The notes under the pieces: generated by a model
What the model saw: the letters and a program-made list of their open reading frames with translations, nothing else
Database searches by the model: none
What the model was told of the DNA's origin: nothing
Shown here: one piece after another, positions 7,741 to 15,099 of the stretch
Layout of the letters: each line of letters begins with the position of its first letter
Numbering within the stretch: the stretch's first letter is position 1
Translations under genes and position numbers: made by a program
Assembly (NCBI GenBank): GCA_050249455.1
Contig: JBFWQM010000067.1
Coordinates: 1 to 22,777 of the forward strand
Reading direction: 5' to 3'
Source of the DNA: JBFWQM01 sp050249455
GTDB taxonomy: Bacteria; Pseudomonadota; Alphaproteobacteria; MPNO01; VGEU01
Length of the DNA: 22,777 nt

Positions 7741-8721
7741 ATGGACCTGCGCGACCGACGCATTCTCGTCACCGGCGGCGCCGGGCTGATCGGCTCGCAC
7801 ATCGTCGAGCAGCTGCAGGACGAAGGCGTGGCGGAGACGGTCGTGATCGACAACTTCGTGCGCGGCCGGCGCGACAACATCGCCCACGCGCTGGCGCGCG
7901 GCCGCGTCACCGTGATCGACGGCGACATCGGCGACCGGGCGCTGCTCGCCCGCGCACTCGACGGCATCGACCTCGTCTTCCACATGGCGGCGCTGCGCAT
8001 CACCCAATGCGCGGAGGAGCCGCGGCTGGCGGTGGAGGTGCTGGTCAACGGCACCTTCAACGTGCTGGAGGCGTGCGTCGCGGCCGGCGTGCGTCGGGTC
8101 GTCGCCGCCTCGTCGGCCTCCGTCTACGGCCAGGCCGAGGCGTTCCCGACCGCGGAAGATCACCACCCCTACGCCAACCGCACGCTGTACGGCGCGGCGA
8201 AGACGTTCAACGAAGGCCTGCTGCGCTGCTTCAACGACATGTACGGCCTGTCATACGTGGCGCTGCGCTACTTCAACGTGTACGGCCCGCGCATGGACAT
8301 CCACGGCGTCTACACCGAGGTGCTGATCCGGTGGATGGAGCGCATCGCCGGCGGCAAGCCGCCGCTGATCTTCGGCGACGGGCGCCAGACGATGGACTTC
8401 GTCTACGCCGACGACATCGCGCGTGCCAACATCCTGGCGGCGAAGTCCGACGCGGACGACGCGGTATTCAACGTCGCGAGCGGGGTGGAGACCAGCCTGA
8501 ACGAGCTGGCGCGCACCTTGCTGAAGGTGATGGACTCGCCGCTCGGCGTAGAGTACGGACCGGAGCGCAAGGTCAACGCCGTGGTCCGCCGGCTCGCCGA
8601 CACCGCTGCGGCGCGCGATCGCCTCGGCTTCGTCGCCGCCGTGCCGCTGGAGGACGGGCTGCGCCGCCTCGTCGCGTGGTGGCGGGCGGAGCGCGCGAAG
8701 GCGGAGGCCGCGGTTGGCTGA
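7741..8721 (+). CDS. NAD-dependent sugar epimerase/dehydratase (extended SDR)
   Basis: The 326-aa product is an extended short-chain dehydrogenase/reductase. It has the dinucleotide motif VTGGAGLIGSHIVEQ at residues 10-24, D37 after the second strand, SSASVYG at 124-130, and the catalytic Y150-x-x-x-K154 in LYGAAKTFNE. RYFNVYGPRMD and FGDGRQTMDFVYADDIARA are typical of UDP-glucose 4-epimerase-like enzymes acting on nucleotide sugars. It could be a 4-epimerase, a 4,6-dehydratase or a decarboxylase; I cannot tell which, though the layout resembles epimerases. SSD-type sequence before ATG 7741 is weak. Its last 8 bases overlap the next gene. It may supply the keto sugar for the second aminotransferase. 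Confidence 0.88.
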   Translation: MDLRDRRILVTGGAGLIGSHIVEQLQDEGVAETVVIDNFVRGRRDNIAHALARGRVTVIDGDIGDRALLARALDGIDLVFHMAALRITQCAEEPRLAVEVLVNGTFNVLEACVAAGVRRVVAASSASVYGQAEAFPTAEDHHPYANRTLYGAAKTFNEGLLRCFNDMYGLSYVALRYFNVYGPRMDIHGVYTEVLIRWMERIAGGKPPLIFGDGRQTMDFVYADDIARANILAAKSDADDAVFNVASGVETSLNELARTLLKVMDSPLGVEYGPERKVNAVVRRLADTAAARDRLGFVAAVPLEDGLRRLVAWWRAERAKAEAAVG

Positions 8722-9856
8722 GCCGCCGATACCGATCGCCCGGCCGCTGGTCGGCGAGGCGGAGGCCGAGGCCGCCCGCCGCGTCATCCTGTCGGGCTGG
8801 CTGACACAGGGCCGCGAGGTCGCCGCCTTCGAGGCGGAGTTTGCCGCGCTGGTCGGCGCGCCGCACGCCTGCGCGGTGTCGAGCTGCACGACGGCCCTCC
8901 ATCTCGCGCTGCTCGCCGCCGGCGTCGGCGCGGGCGACGAGGTGGTGGTGCCCAGCCACTCCTTCATCGCGACCGCCAACGCGGTGCGCTATTGCGGCGC
9001 GACGCCGGTCTTCGCAGACATCGCGGCGGGAGGCTTCAACATCGACCCGAACCTGGTCGACGCGGCGATCGGCCCGCGCACCAGGGCGATCCTCTGCGTC
9101 CACCAGATCGGCATGCCGTGCGACCTCGCCGCGCTCGCAGCGCTGGCCAGGGCGCGCAACGTCGCGCTGATCGAGGATGCGGCCTGCGCCGCGGGCAGCG
9201 AGATCCTGTGGCAGGGCGGCTGGCAGGCGATCGGCCGGCCGCACGGCGATGTCGCATGCTTTTCCTTCCACCCGCGCAAGCTGCTGACGACGGGCGAAGG
9301 CGGCATGCTGACGACCGCGCGCGCGGACTGGAACGCCGCGTTCCGCCGATGGCGCCAGCATGCGATGAGCGTGCCCGACACCGCCCGCCACGCCGCGTCC
9401 GAGGTGGTGTTCGAGAGCTACGACGAGGTCGGGTTCAACTACCGCATGACCGACATGCAGGCCGCGGTGGGGCGCGAGCAGATCAAGCGGCTGCCGGCCA
9501 TTGTCGCGCGCCGCCGCGCGCTCGCCGACCGCTACCGGACGCTGCTGGCCGGCCTCGACCGCGTCGCGGCGCCGGTGGAGCCCAACTGGGCACGCAGCAA
9601 CTGGCAGAGCTATTGCGTGCGCGTGACCGGCCGCGACCAGCGCGCGGTGATGCAGGCGATGCTCGACCGCGGCGTCGCCACCCGCCGCGGCGTGATGTGC
9701 GCCCACCGCGAGCCGGCCTACGCCGGCGGCGGCTGGCGCCTGCCCGAGAGCGAGCGCGCACAGGACGAGGGCATTCTGCTGCCGCTCTACGCGCAGATGA
9801 CGGAGGCCGAGCAGGACCGCGTCGTCGCGGCGCTGCGCGCGGCGATCGGCCCATGA
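8714..9856 (+). CDS. Second DegT/DnrJ/EryC1/StrS aminotransferase
   Basis: The 380-aa PLP enzyme has IPIARPLVGEAEAEAARRVI at the N-terminus, SSCTTALHLALLAAG at 56-70, D155 in LIEDAACAAG, and the Schiff-base lysine K189 in FSFHPRKLLTTGEGG. The F-H-P-R-K active-site sequence and C-T-T loop set it apart from the first aminotransferase of this operon, which has F-Y-P-S-K and G-T-S. The two are therefore not a recent duplication and probably act on different keto sugars. The start is TTG at 8714, supported by GGAGG at 8703-8707 with 6-base spacing; the next in-frame start would remove the N-terminal signature. The stop overlaps the glycosyltransferase start (ATGA 9853-9856). ArnB, PseC and perosamine synthases belong to the same family. 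Confidence 0.9.
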   Translation: MAEPPIPIARPLVGEAEAEAARRVILSGWLTQGREVAAFEAEFAALVGAPHACAVSSCTTALHLALLAAGVGAGDEVVVPSHSFIATANAVRYCGATPVFADIAAGGFNIDPNLVDAAIGPRTRAILCVHQIGMPCDLAALAALARARNVALIEDAACAAGSEILWQGGWQAIGRPHGDVACFSFHPRKLLTTGEGGMLTTARADWNAAFRRWRQHAMSVPDTARHAASEVVFESYDEVGFNYRMTDMQAAVGREQIKRLPAIVARRRALADRYRTLLAGLDRVAAPVEPNWARSNWQSYCVRVTGRDQRAVMQAMLDRGVATRRGVMCAHREPAYAGGGWRLPESERAQDEGILLPLYAQMTEAEQDRVVAALRAAIGP

Positions 9857-10806
9857 CGGCCGAGACCGAGATCTCCATCATCTCGATCGCGCGCAACGAG
9901 GTCGCGAACCTGCCGGTGCTGTACGAGCGGCTGGCGCCGGTGATGGACGGCCTCGGCGCGGCGTGGGAGTGGATCGTCGTCGACGACCATTCCGACGACG
10001 GCACGTTCGAGCTGGTGCAGCGGCTGGCCGGCGCCGACCGCCGCATCCGCGGCCTGCGCTTCTCCCGCCATTTCGGCAGTCATGCGGCGACGGTGTGCGG
10101 GCTGCACCACGCCCGCGGCGCCTGCGCGGTGCTGATGGCGTCCGACCTGCAGGACCCGCCCGAGCTGATCCCGACCCTGGTCGATCGCTGGCGCGACGGC
10201 GCGCACATCGTCTCGGCGACCCGCTCGAGCCGGCCGGGGGAGAGCTTCTCCACCGTCCTGTTCTCGCGCTTTTATCACCGCCTGATGCGCACGATCCTGC
10301 GCCAGGACGACCTGCCGGTCAGCGGCACCACCTACCGGCTGCTCGACCGCCGCGTCATCGATGCGCTGCGCCGCTTCGGCGAGACGCCGAGCGGGCTGCA
10401 TACGCTGCTGAGCTGGATGGGCTACCGCGCCGCCTACGTTCCCTACGACCAGCCGCCGCGGCTGCACGGCCGGTCGAAGTGGACCCTGGCGCAGAAGGTG
10501 AAGCTGGTCGTCGATTCGGTGACGTCGTTCAGCTACCTGCCGATCCGCATCATCACCGTGACCGGGTTCCTCACCGCGCTGCTCGGCTTCGCCTACGCCG
10601 TCCACGTCATCCACCGCGCGCTGGCCGGCGGCACGGTGGAAGGCTGGGCGTCGCTGATGGTGGTGGTGCTGGTGCTGGCCGGCGTGCAGATGGTGATGCT
10701 CGGCGTGCTCGGCGAATACCTATGGCGGTCGCTCGCCGAATCGCGCAGACGCCCGCAATACCTGGTGGAGGCCGACGTCGGCCTGCCGAAGGAGCCGCCG
10801 GGGTGA
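9853..10806 (+). CDS. Glycosyltransferase family 2, polyprenyl-phosphate sugar transferase (ArnC/DPM1/GtrB-like)
   Basis: The 317-aa product has a GT-A domain with ISIIS near residue 7, WIVVDDHSDDGTFEL at 40-54 (nucleotide-sugar binding), FSRHFGSHAAT at 70-80 and ASDLQDPPELIP at 96-107, which carries the D-x-x-D metal motif. Two membrane helices follow near 235-260 and 270-296. This is the architecture of enzymes that move a sugar from a nucleotide to undecaprenyl or dolichyl phosphate on the cytoplasmic face (DPM1, GtrB, ArnC). The gene overlaps both neighbours by 4 bases. Followed by a deacetylase-like protein and a flippase-like membrane protein, it most likely makes the lipid-linked donor of the operon's amino sugar. 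Confidence 0.9.
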   Translation: MTAETEISIISIARNEVANLPVLYERLAPVMDGLGAAWEWIVVDDHSDDGTFELVQRLAGADRRIRGLRFSRHFGSHAATVCGLHHARGACAVLMASDLQDPPELIPTLVDRWRDGAHIVSATRSSRPGESFSTVLFSRFYHRLMRTILRQDDLPVSGTTYRLLDRRVIDALRRFGETPSGLHTLLSWMGYRAAYVPYDQPPRLHGRSKWTLAQKVKLVVDSVTSFSYLPIRIITVTGFLTALLGFAYAVHVIHRALAGGTVEGWASLMVVVLVLAGVQMVMLGVLGEYLWRSLAESRRRPQYLVEADVGLPKEPPG

Positions 10807-11528
10807 GCAACGCGCCGGCCGTCTCCCTGACCTTCGACGTCGAGTGGGCGTGCGATGCGGTGGTCGCCGACGTGGTGCGCGCGCTCGACGAACGCGGCCT
10901 GCCCGCGACGTTCTTCTGCACCCATGCCGGCATCGACGTGGGCGGCCACGAGCGCGCGCTGCACCCCAATTTCCGCCGCGCCGGCAACACCACGCTCGCC
11001 GGGCCGCCGCAGGCCCGCGACGGCGACCACTACCGCGCGGTGCTGGCCGCCACGCACGCCTTCGCGCCGGAGGCGGTCGGCACGCGCAGCCACAGCCTGT
11101 TCTTCGATTCCGACCTGCTGCCGGTCTACCGCGACCGCGGCCTGCGCTACGACAGCTCGTACTTCCTGCCGCTGGCGGCGGACCTGGCGCCGGTGGAACG
11201 CGGCAACGGCATCGCGCTGCTGCCGGTCTGGTACATGGACTACTGGGACCTCGGCAGCCGGGCGACCGGAATGCGGGTCACCGATTTGCCGCTCGACGCG
11301 CCGGGGCTGAAGGTCTTCGATTTCCATCCGAACCTGATCGCGCTCAACGCGAACGACCTGGCGCAGTACACGGCATGCAAGCCTTACTATCGCGACCCGG
11401 AACGCCTGCGCGCGGCGCGCCAGCCGGGCCGCGGCGTCGCGAACTTGTTCCTGGAGCTGCTCGACACGCTGGCGGCGGGACGCGTGCCGGTGGCGCCGCT
11501 GAAGGACATCGCCGGCCCGCCGCCATGA
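10803..11528 (+). CDS. Polysaccharide deacetylase-like (CE4-fold variant) protein
   Basis: The 241-aa product begins with VSLTFDVEWACDAV, where D12 and E14 stand in the place of the usual D-D of NodB-type deacetylases. Then come LPATFFCTHAG near 37, LHPNFRRAGN near 57, GTRSHSLFFDSDLLP near 97 and KVFDFHPNLIALN near 170. The D-x-E-W, HPNF, RSHS and FHPN set is unlike the standard CE4 TFDD and H-S-x-x-H motifs, but resembles a variant subfamily found in O-antigen loci. It probably removes an acyl group from a sugar, possibly lipid-linked, as ArnD does. Start GTG 10803 overlaps the preceding stop (GTGA), and its own stop overlaps the next ATG. No signal peptide is visible, which suggests action on the cytoplasmic side. 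Confidence 0.78.
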   Translation: MSNAPAVSLTFDVEWACDAVVADVVRALDERGLPATFFCTHAGIDVGGHERALHPNFRRAGNTTLAGPPQARDGDHYRAVLAATHAFAPEAVGTRSHSLFFDSDLLPVYRDRGLRYDSSYFLPLAADLAPVERGNGIALLPVWYMDYWDLGSRATGMRVTDLPLDAPGLKVFDFHPNLIALNANDLAQYTACKPYYRDPERLRAARQPGRGVANLFLELLDTLAAGRVPVAPLKDIAGPPP

Positions 11529-12448
11529 GCCGGCGGACCCTGGGGCACGTCGTCCGGTTCGCCGTCGCCGCGACGCTGATCGCCTGGCTGACATGGTCGG
11601 GGCGGTTCGACTGGCGGGCGTTCGCCGCCGTCGAGGCGGGATGGCTCCTCGCCGCGCTGGTCGGCTGCCGGCTCGCCGCCACGATGGTGCCGCTGCTGCG
11701 CTGGTCGTGGCTGCTGCGCGCGCGCGGCGTGCCGATGGGCACGGCGGCGGCGCTCCATTGCGGCTTCATCGGCCAGTTCGCCGGGCTGGCGCTGCCGGCG
11801 TCGATCGGCATGGACGGCACCCGGCTGTGGTACGCGACGCGGCGTTATCCCGGCCGCGGCGCGGAGGTCGTGTCCTCGCTCGTGGTCGACCGCGCGGTCG
11901 GCATGACGGCGCTGCTGACCATGGCGGTGGCGGGCGGGCTCCTGTTCCTGCCGCCCGCGTTCGCCGCCGCCGTGCTCGGGGCGTCCGTGCTGCTCGCCGG
12001 AACTGCCGCCGCCGCATGGGCGTTCCTGCGCCTGTGGCGCCGCATCCGCCTGCCATGGCGGCTGCCGCAGCAGGTGGTGGAAGGCTTGGCCGCCTATCGC
12101 GGGCACCGCGGCACGCTCGCCGCGGCCTTTGCGCTGTCGTGCGTGGGGCATGCGATCGGGCTCGCCGCGCTGTGGCTTTCCTTCGGCGTGCTGGGTGCGG
12201 CGCCGCCGGCGCCGGCCGTGGCGGGGGCCGGCCCGCTGGTCAGCTTGGCGCGCGAGCTGCCGTTGGCGCCACTCGGCATCGGCGTGACCGAGACGGCGGC
12301 GGCGTTCGCCTTCGGCGCGCTGGGTGTCGACGGCGGCGCGGAAGCGATTATGCTGGTGCGGCTGGTGTTCGTCGCGATCGCGCTGGGGGGCGGGGTCGCG
12401 TTCCTGTGGCCGGCGGCGAGGGGGGCCCGATGCGACTCAGCGAACTGA
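11525..12448 (+). CDS. Flippase-like integral membrane protein (LPG synthase TM / YbhN family)
   Basis: The 307-aa product is strongly hydrophobic throughout, with about seven or eight membrane helices. It matches the family called lysylphosphatidylglycerol synthase transmembrane region, or flippase-like domain (YbhN/AglD type). Family-like segments are GQFAGLALPASIGMDGTRLW near 78-97, SSLVVDRAVGM near 118-128, and SLARELPLAPLGIGVTETAA near 240-259. These proteins accompany polyprenyl-linked glycosylation genes and are proposed to move lipids or lipid-linked sugars across the membrane; direct evidence for most is lacking. Here it follows a polyprenyl-phosphate glycosyltransferase and a deacetylase, in the position ArnE/ArnF hold in Arn operons. 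It overlaps the deacetylase by 4 bases and the next gene by 19. Confidence 0.85.
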   Translation: MSRRTLGHVVRFAVAATLIAWLTWSGRFDWRAFAAVEAGWLLAALVGCRLAATMVPLLRWSWLLRARGVPMGTAAALHCGFIGQFAGLALPASIGMDGTRLWYATRRYPGRGAEVVSSLVVDRAVGMTALLTMAVAGGLLFLPPAFAAAVLGASVLLAGTAAAAWAFLRLWRRIRLPWRLPQQVVEGLAAYRGHRGTLAAAFALSCVGHAIGLAALWLSFGVLGAAPPAPAVAGAGPLVSLARELPLAPLGIGVTETAAAFAFGALGVDGGAEAIMLVRLVFVAIALGGGVAFLWPAARGARCDSAN

Positions 12449-12821
12449 CACGTTTCGCCGACATCGAGGTGTGGCGCGATGCCGAGTTCTCGTCGCTGCG
12501 CCTCGCGTCCGATCCGACGCCCGGCGGACTCGTGTGCCTCTACGACGCGCGCTATCTCGACTGGCACCTCGACGGCAACGAAGGGGCGACCGCCGTCCTG
12601 GCCGGGCCGCAGGTCGCCGAGCGCATTCCGGCGCGCTTCGGCCTCGCCGTGGCGGCGGAACCGCAGCGCCGATTCTACGAGATCCATGAGCACCTGGCGG
12701 CACACACCGAATTCTACTGGACCGGCTTCGCCAGCGAGATCGCGCCCGATGCGTCGATCGATCCGTCGGCGGTCATCGCGCCGCGCAACGTGCGGATCGG
12801 GGCCGGCACGCGGATCGGCCC
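12430..12821 (+). CDS. Acyltransferase with left-handed beta-helix, LpxD-like (truncated by gap)
   Basis: Only the first 130 residues are present before the N-run. Residues 1-95 form a non-repeat N-terminal domain (YDARYLDWHLDGNEG, RFGLAVAAEPQRRFYEIHEH). From about residue 105 hexapeptide repeats begin: EIAPDASIDPSAVIAPRNVR, then IGAGTRIG. This order resembles LpxD (UDP-3-O-acylglucosamine N-acyltransferase) and similar sugar acyltransferases, where an N-terminal substrate domain precedes the helix. ATG 12430 lies 19 bases inside the flippase-like gene, after a G-rich stretch that can serve as ribosome binding site. The acyl donor and sugar are unknown. The product is the third beta-helix transferase of the operon. 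Confidence 0.7.
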
Positions 12822-12921
12822 NNNNNNNNNNNNNNNNNNNNNNNNNNNNNNNNNNNNNNNNNNNNNNNNNNNNNNNNNNNNNNNNNNNNNNNNNNNNNNN
12901 NNNNNNNNNNNNNNNNNNNNN
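12822..12921. other. Assembly gap (100 N)
   Basis: Exactly 100 undetermined bases, the conventional filler for a scaffold gap of unknown size. A plus-strand gene runs into it from the left and a minus-strand gene from the right, so both lose their 3' ends here. Confidence 0.98.
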
Positions 12922-14228
12922 CGCCACGTCGCGCCGCTGTAGTGCATGCGCGAGATGCGGTGCGACGCCTCGGGGTCGATCAGGTACCACAGCCGGCGCG
13001 CGACCTGCGGCGGGTCGTAGTGCGCCGCGGTCAGCAGCCGATGCGGGTCGTCAACTGCCACCGGAAGGTCCGCCGGCTGGCCTGAAAGCATCGCGCGCAG
13101 CGGCCCCGACGAGGCGCCGTCGTTGCGCAGAACGTAGGCCGCGTGCAGCCAGCCCACCGCGACGAACAGCGCGACGGCGACGGCCAGCGCCCACCGCCCA
13201 TCGCGCGTGCGCTGTCGCGCCGCCCAGGCGGCAACCAGCGCAGGCACGATGGCGAAGCCGAGGCTCGCGCCGAGGAAATAGCGCATGGTGAACTTGTTGG
13301 TCGCCGCGTAGGCGACGGCGAGCCCGATCAGCGGCAGGGCGACGACGGCGGCCAGCGCCACGGCTTCCGCGACCGGGACGGCCGGCGCAGCCGCCGTCCC
13401 GCCGCCGCGCGCCGTGGCGGCGGCAATGACGATGCAGGCGGCGACCGCGATCAGCACGATGCCGAGGTCGCGGATCATCTCGTCATAGACCGTCCAGAAG
13501 CCGAACGGCGTCGGGCTCGCCCAGTTCAGCGCGGCGAAGCCGTCGAGGCTCGACCCGACGAACGGCAGGTAGGCCAGCGCCACCGCCGACCCGGCGGTGA
13601 TCGCCAGCGCGACCGGCCAGTCGATCGCGCGGCGCTGCACGATGCGGGCGAGCTCGCCCGCCGCGATCGGGATGACGACGAGCGACGAGAAATAACTGGT
13701 GGAGATGCCGGCGCCGATCCCGACCGCGACGCCGGCCACGCTCCAGCCGCCGCGCCCCGGCTCGCCCGCGCGCTGCCAGGACAGGAGCGCGAGCGCGAAG
13801 AAGCCGAGCGCGAGGCCGTAGGGCCGCGCCTCGATCGCATAGTCGAAGGCGGCGGTATGCAGCAGCAGCGCCGCCGCCAGCGCGCCGTAGAGCGGGCGCG
13901 TGCGCCGCGCCACGAACGCACCCGTGCACGCCGCGGCGAGCGCGATCCCGGCCATGCTGGGCAGGCGCGCGGCTACGTGCGGGTCGATCGGCAGCGACAG
14001 CGCCGCGTGGACGAGCGCGAAGTAGCCGGGCGGGATGTGGTCGATGCCCTGGCGCAGCCGCCCGACCATCTCCCCGACCGGGAGGACGGCGAGGTAGTAG
14101 GTGAACAGCTCGTCGAACCAGAACAGCCGCTGCGAGGAGACGACCGCGGCGGCGGCCAGGATCCCGGCCGCGCCGAGCGCGGACCACAGCCAGGGCCGCC
14201 GCGCCGCGGCGTCGGGCGACTGCGGCAC
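12922..14228 (-). CDS. Membrane glycosyltransferase, GT39/ArnT/PMT-like (3' end lost in gap)
   Basis: About 435 residues are visible. The N-terminal helix is followed by RLFWFDELFTYYLAVLP, where D39-E40 is the acidic pair found in the first periplasmic loop of ArnT/PMT-like GT-C enzymes. HIPPGYFALVHAALSLPI and ARPYGLALGFFALALLSWQR follow, and at least ten hydrophobic helices run on to AHYDPPQVARRLWYLIDPE near the break. Such enzymes take a sugar from polyprenyl phosphate on the periplasmic face and add it to lipid A, a glycan or a protein. The start is taken as GTG at 14228, 2 bases after the TauD stop, although no good Shine-Dalgarno is seen. A longer open frame upstream overlaps TauD and is a shadow. 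The pairing with a catabolic operon is odd. Confidence 0.83.
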
Positions 14229-14230
14229 GG

Positions 14231-15094
14231 TCAGGCGGCGGGCGGCGCGTCGGCCTCGATCTGGCAGCGGCGCAGCAGGCGGCGTTCGGCGTCTGAGAAG
14301 TCGGTGCGCGCGTGCGCCGAGCACAGGTTGTCCCACAGCAGCAGGTCGCCCGGCCGCCATACGTGCTCGTAGACGAACTCGGGCCGTTCGGCGATGTCGA
14401 ACAGCTCCGACAGGATCGCCTCGCTCTCGTCCTCCGGCAGTCCCTCGATGCGCGCGGTCATCAGCCGGTCGACGTAGAGCGCCTTGCGGCCCGAACGCGG
14501 ATGGGTGATGCACACCGGGTGGGCGTAGTGGTCGAGCGTGCCGTAGGGGTTGGCGCCGGGGCCGCTGCGCCGGTCGATCGTCACGTAGTCGTAGACGTTG
14601 GCCGCGCTGCGCCCGGCGACGCGCTCCCGTATGCGCTCGGGCACCGCGTCCCATGCCTTGTACAGGTTGTTGAACTTGGTGTTGCCGCCGACCGACGGCA
14701 CCTCGATCGCGTACAGCATGGTGCCGAGGTGCGGCTGCCTCTTGTAGATGGTGTCGTGGTGGAACAGCATCTCGCCGTCGGGCAGCGAGCCGATCGGCTT
14801 GCCGTTCTCGCGGATGTTGGAGATCAGCATGAACGCCGGGTGCAGCCGGCTGAAATCCTCCGGCCGCTCGCCCTTCGGCCGCGGCCGCTCGCCGACCCGG
14901 CCGAAATGGCCGGCGAAGCGCAGGTGATCCTCCTGCGCCAGGTCCGGCCGGCGGAACAGCAGCACGATGTGGTCGGTCCACGCCTGGACCAGGGCGGCGA
15001 CCGTCGCGTCGTCGAGCGGCCGCGCGATGTCGAGCCCGACGATCTCCGCGCCGATCGCCGGCGACAGGGGACGGATGTCGAAGGACGCGGCCAT
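14231..15094 (-). CDS. TauD/TfdA-family Fe(II)/2-oxoglutarate dioxygenase
   Basis: The 287-aa product starts with FDIRPLSPAIGAEIVGLDIA, characteristic of TauD. H112 and D114 lie in LFHHDTIYKRQPH, and H261 in NLCSAHARTDF completes the facial iron triad. Arginines near 271-276 (RRLLRRCQIE) fit the 2-oxoglutarate carboxylate site. VGGNTKFNNLYKAWDAVP and KALYVDRLMTARIEGL are conserved family blocks. TauD/TfdA enzymes hydroxylate sulfonates, phenoxyacetates and other acids; the substrate cannot be read off. ATG 15094 is preferred, but GTG 15103 forms a GTGA overlap with the upstream stop and is nearly as likely. The gene lies between the ThDP enzyme and the GT39-like gene in one operon. Confidence 0.9.
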   Translation of the reverse strand: MAASFDIRPLSPAIGAEIVGLDIARPLDDATVAALVQAWTDHIVLLFRRPDLAQEDHLRFAGHFGRVGERPRPKGERPEDFSRLHPAFMLISNIRENGKPIGSLPDGEMLFHHDTIYKRQPHLGTMLYAIEVPSVGGNTKFNNLYKAWDAVPERIRERVAGRSAANVYDYVTIDRRSGPGANPYGTLDHYAHPVCITHPRSGRKALYVDRLMTARIEGLPEDESEAILSELFDIAERPEFVYEHVWRPGDLLLWDNLCSAHARTDFSDAERRLLRRCQIEADAPPAA

Positions 15095-15099
15095 CGCCG

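Noticed and set aside
14229..14981. An N-terminal extension of the GT39-like gene overlapping the TauD gene.
   Set aside because: It is out of frame with the complete TauD motifs on the same strand and shows no domain; GTG 14228 just after the TauD stop is a more sensible start.
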